NCBI GenBank assembly: GCA_017959645.1
Contig: JAGDAE010000305.1
Location: 1 to 5,391 of the forward strand
Direction: 5' to 3'
DNA: 5,391 bases
Source of the DNA: Kiritimatiellia bacterium
GTDB taxonomy: Bacteria; Verrucomicrobiota; Kiritimatiellia; RFP12; UBA1067
The translations under genes were made by a program, and so were the position numbers. The first letter of the stretch is position 1. Each line of letters opens with the position of its first letter. The notes beneath the pieces were generated by a model that searched no databases, was not told where the DNA came from, and saw only the letters and a program-made list of their open reading frames with translations. Positions 3,571 through 5,391 of the stretch are shown here, piece after piece.

Positions 3571-5391
3571 TTAAAGTTCTTTGTCGCGATGCCGCCGAGC
3601 CTCTTCACGTTCTTTTTCAGCCTTTTCAGTTCCCATTTGCAAGGGAGCTTCTGGCATGTCATATCCGATCTTTCGAAGCCTTGCTTTTGCTTCAGCGCCA
3701 AGGTTGACACAATCCTTGAACGCATTGTCGTCCACCTCGTTGACGCCATCTGGAATCGTTAACGATTCGAGCATCTTACAGCCTTCAAATGCGCGACTTT
3801 CTATTGAAGTTAAAGCCGACGGCAGTTCAATCGAGCGCAATGACATACACCCCCTAAAGGCATCGTAGCGGATTCTTCCTAGTGATTTTGGAAACCGGAC
3901 TTCCTCCAATGCAATGCATCCTTCAAATGAACTTTCAGGCAATTCTCGCACATTTTCAGGTATTTCCACCGACCTTAAAGACTTACAATTCTTAAATGCT
4001 CCATACCCAATATCCTTTAACGTTTCAGGCAAGGCAATTGACTTTAAACACCCGCAGTCGGCGAACGCACCACCACCAAGTCTTACCACTCCAGAAATGT
4101 CGACCGAAACCAGTTTCTTGCTATCTTCTAAAAATACGCCGTCGATTTCTTTTACCCCTGGTAACGCAACAACTTTGAGATTTATGCAATTACTAAAAGC
4201 CGTACGATTAACTTCGGTGCATCCCACGGGGAATGTAATCGTCTCAAGAGAGATGCAATCCTTGAAGGCTTCACGCCCCAGCTCTTTAAAACTATCCGGC
4301 AAGTGAATCTCTGTCAATCCAGAACATCCGGCGAAGGCCATCTCACCGATTTCCTTAAGCGTGTCTGGCATGTCGAATGTCTTGAGGCTCACACAATCAG
4401 TAAATGCGTGATAACCAATTATTTGGACATTGGGAATATCCACCGTCTTCAGTTTTTTGAGTCCGTCAAAACACCTCCAAACCTTACTTACCCCGGGCAT
4501 TGAGATTGCCTCAACATTTGTGAAGTTACGAAAGAACGAAGAGTCTATCTCGTTTATTGAACTAGGTAGCACAACTGATGAAATATTTTCAAACTCATTA
4601 CTTGCGCATTCAACCACACGAATTTTGACTACCCTACGTCCTTTCAGTGCCTCAGGAATGGTCAATGCTTTAATCGGCTCAAAGATAAAGGCCTTTTCAA
4701 TAATAACTTCGGCATCCCCACGCTCTTCAATTTTATAGGCAACACCATTATTCTCACAGGCAAAACCGGCACTAAACGCATATCGGCTCCCCTTTACATC
4801 CTTTGCAATAGGCGGCGCGGTCAAATGATAGCAACCATCGAAAGCGCCAGTTTCAATCGCTTGCAAAGCATCTGGAAGCAAAATTTTTCGCAGACTCGAA
4901 CAATTTTCGAATGTACTATTCTTGATGACTTCTATATGACGTGGCATCTTAACTTCAATCAAAGAAGAGCAACCTCTAAATGCTTGGTATCCAATGTCCA
5001 AAACACTGTCAGGCAAATCGATGGAGACAATGTCTTCGCAATGATGAAATGCTTCATCGCCTATCGCCTTAATACTATCCTGCAGAACAATATGCTTGAA
5101 ACCAATTGCAGTCTTGTCGTTGACCAGACTTCTTCTATCCCCCCTCATCATGCCGCCTATCGAAACTTCTCGGTGTTCGCCTGGCAGGAGGCACCCTTCC
5201 AACGCGGTTACCTTTCTTCCTCCCAACCGATTGGGGAACACAAGTTGATCACTTACGTTTTCCGCCCTTTTATGAAGTCGCACAATCGTCGCACCAAAAG
5301 GCGATGTCTTAAAAACATATTCTACGCCTTCAACTGCTTGTGTCATGTACAAGGTTTCATCAGCAAATAGAAGGCTATGGCCCCCCAAAAA
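3571..5391 (-). CDS. BspA-like leucine-rich-repeat (LRR_5) protein, 5' end beyond or near window edge
   Basis: The frame is open from the window edge to TAA 3571-3573 (605 residues from a TTG at 5388). It could start at ATG 5346 (591 residues), but no good ribosome binding site precedes that, and the true start may lie outside. LRR_5 proteins are solenoids that usually bind other proteins, often on the cell surface; the partner here is unknown. Numbered from the TTG: a cap-like module (about 20-64), four repeats of about 23 residues (about 98-192; for example AIGDEAFHHCEDIVSIDLPD), a second cap-like module (213-257), then about thirteen repeats (271-562) with the consensus I..IG..AF..C..L..I.LP. 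A charged helical tail (580-605) ends at the ochre codon. The two cap modules share the pattern GV.Y...(P)..L.GR.V, suggesting an internal duplication. No signal peptide is visible. Base composition is far poorer in GC than the hem genes. The frame continues past the stop, so the product may be truncated. Confidence 0.85.
   Translation of the reverse strand, partial: FLGGHSLLFADETLYMTQAVEGVEYVFKTSPFGATIVRLHKRAENVSDQLVFPNRLGGRKVTALEGCLLPGEHREVSIGGMMRGDRRSLVNDKTAIGFKHIVLQDSIKAIGDEAFHHCEDIVSIDLPDSVLDIGYQAFRGCSSLIEVKMPRHIEVIKNSTFENCSSLRKILLPDALQAIETGAFDGCYHLTAPPIAKDVKGSRYAFSAGFACENNGVAYKIEERGDAEVIIEKAFIFEPIKALTIPEALKGRRVVKIRVVECASNEFENISSVVLPSSINEIDSSFFRNFTNVEAISMPGVSKVWRCFDGLKKLKTVDIPNVQIIGYHAFTDCVSLKTFDMPDTLKEIGEMAFAGCSGLTEIHLPDSFKELGREAFKDCISLETITFPVGCTEVNRTAFSNCINLKVVALPGVKEIDGVFLEDSKKLVSVDISGVVRLGGGAFADCGCLKSIALPETLKDIGYGAFKNCKSLRSVEIPENVRELPESSFEGCIALEEVRFPKSLGRIRYDAFRGCMSLRSIELPSALTSIESRAFEGCKMLESLTIPDGVNEVDDNAFKDCVNLGAEAKARLRKIGYDMPEAPLQMGTEKAEKEREEARRHRDKEL
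3703..4578 (-). repeat. Second LRR array, about 13 repeats of 21-23 residues
   Basis: Successive units carry a cysteine or asparagine after the AF position and end in LP, IP, MP or FP. Examples are TLKEIGEMAFAGCSGLTEI and SLGRIRYDAFRGCMSLRSI. Two units are atypical: VSKVWRCFDGLKKL is short, and VKEIDGVFLEDSKKL lacks the Cys and ends in ISG, so the array is not a fresh tandem duplication. Confidence 0.85.
4813..5097 (-). repeat. First LRR array, four repeats
   Basis: Four units: SIKAIGDEAFHHCEDI, SVLDIGYQAFRGCSSL, HIEVIKNSTFENCSSL and ALQAIETGAFDGCYHL. They are separated from the second array by about 78 residues that include the second cap-like module. Confidence 0.8.

Noticed and set aside
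3155..3573. Reassignment of TAA to a sense codon
   Set aside because: Two ochre codons followed by open frames hinted at this, but the hem genes contain no in-frame TAA and I know of no bacterial code with TAA as sense. A nonsense mutation or readthrough is simpler.
3292..3762. Plus-strand frame with hydrophobic stretches, like a membrane protein
   Set aside because: It is antisense to the charged coiled-coil end of the LRR gene. Antisense of Glu and Lys codons gives Phe and Leu, which explains the apparent membrane segments.
4825..5370. Plus-strand frame of 181 codons
   Set aside because: It is the antisense of the first LRR array and the N-terminal module; no independent motif or ribosome binding site is seen.

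Overview
The window carries five protein-coding units, all on the minus strand, so it reads from right to left. Nothing convincing is encoded on the plus strand. The right half (about 3571-5391) is the 3' part of a gene for a long leucine-rich-repeat protein of the BspA-like (LRR_5) type, cut by the window edge. A short gap and a 44-codon hypothetical gene (3155-3289) follow. Next comes a GC-rich, hairpin-bearing spacer (2899-3154), and then a tight tetrapyrrole operon in the order hemB, hemL, hemA, with hemA running off the left edge.

The three hem genes encode the first three steps of the C5 route to heme-type tetrapyrroles: glutamyl-tRNA to glutamate-1-semialdehyde (HemA), to 5-aminolevulinate (HemL), to porphobilinogen (HemB). 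The gene order is the reverse of the pathway order. Both junctions are 4-base stop/start overlaps (GTGA for hemB/hemL, ATGA for hemL/hemA), which points to one transcript with coupled translation. The operon has a clear extended -10 promoter (TGGTATAAT) whose last base lies only 8 bases before the hemB ATG, so the message is probably leaderless or nearly so. A perfect 13-bp palindrome sits over this -10 box.

The most unusual feature is at the end of the LRR gene. Its reading frame stops at an ochre codon (TAA, 3571-3573) inside a charged helical tail. The same frame then runs on for 68 more sense codons that spell a heptad-repeat coiled coil, a hydrophobic segment and a charged tail ending in TGA. 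This looks like a full-length protein split by one stop codon: a nonsense mutation, programmed readthrough or a base-call error. The neighbouring 44-codon gene also ends in TAA and is also followed by an open same-frame stretch, but there the evidence for coding is weaker.

The organism is a bacterium that makes 5-aminolevulinate from glutamyl-tRNA. The hem genes are GC-rich (about two-thirds GC in a hand-counted line) and the LRR gene is much poorer (about 40% in a hand-counted line). A GC-rich genome with large, AT-richer BspA-like LRR genes would fit an uncultured gut or sediment bacterium, for example of the Verrucomicrobiota/Kiritimatiellota/Lentisphaerota group. That placement is a guess. 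No transposase, tRNA, rRNA or CRISPR array is visible.
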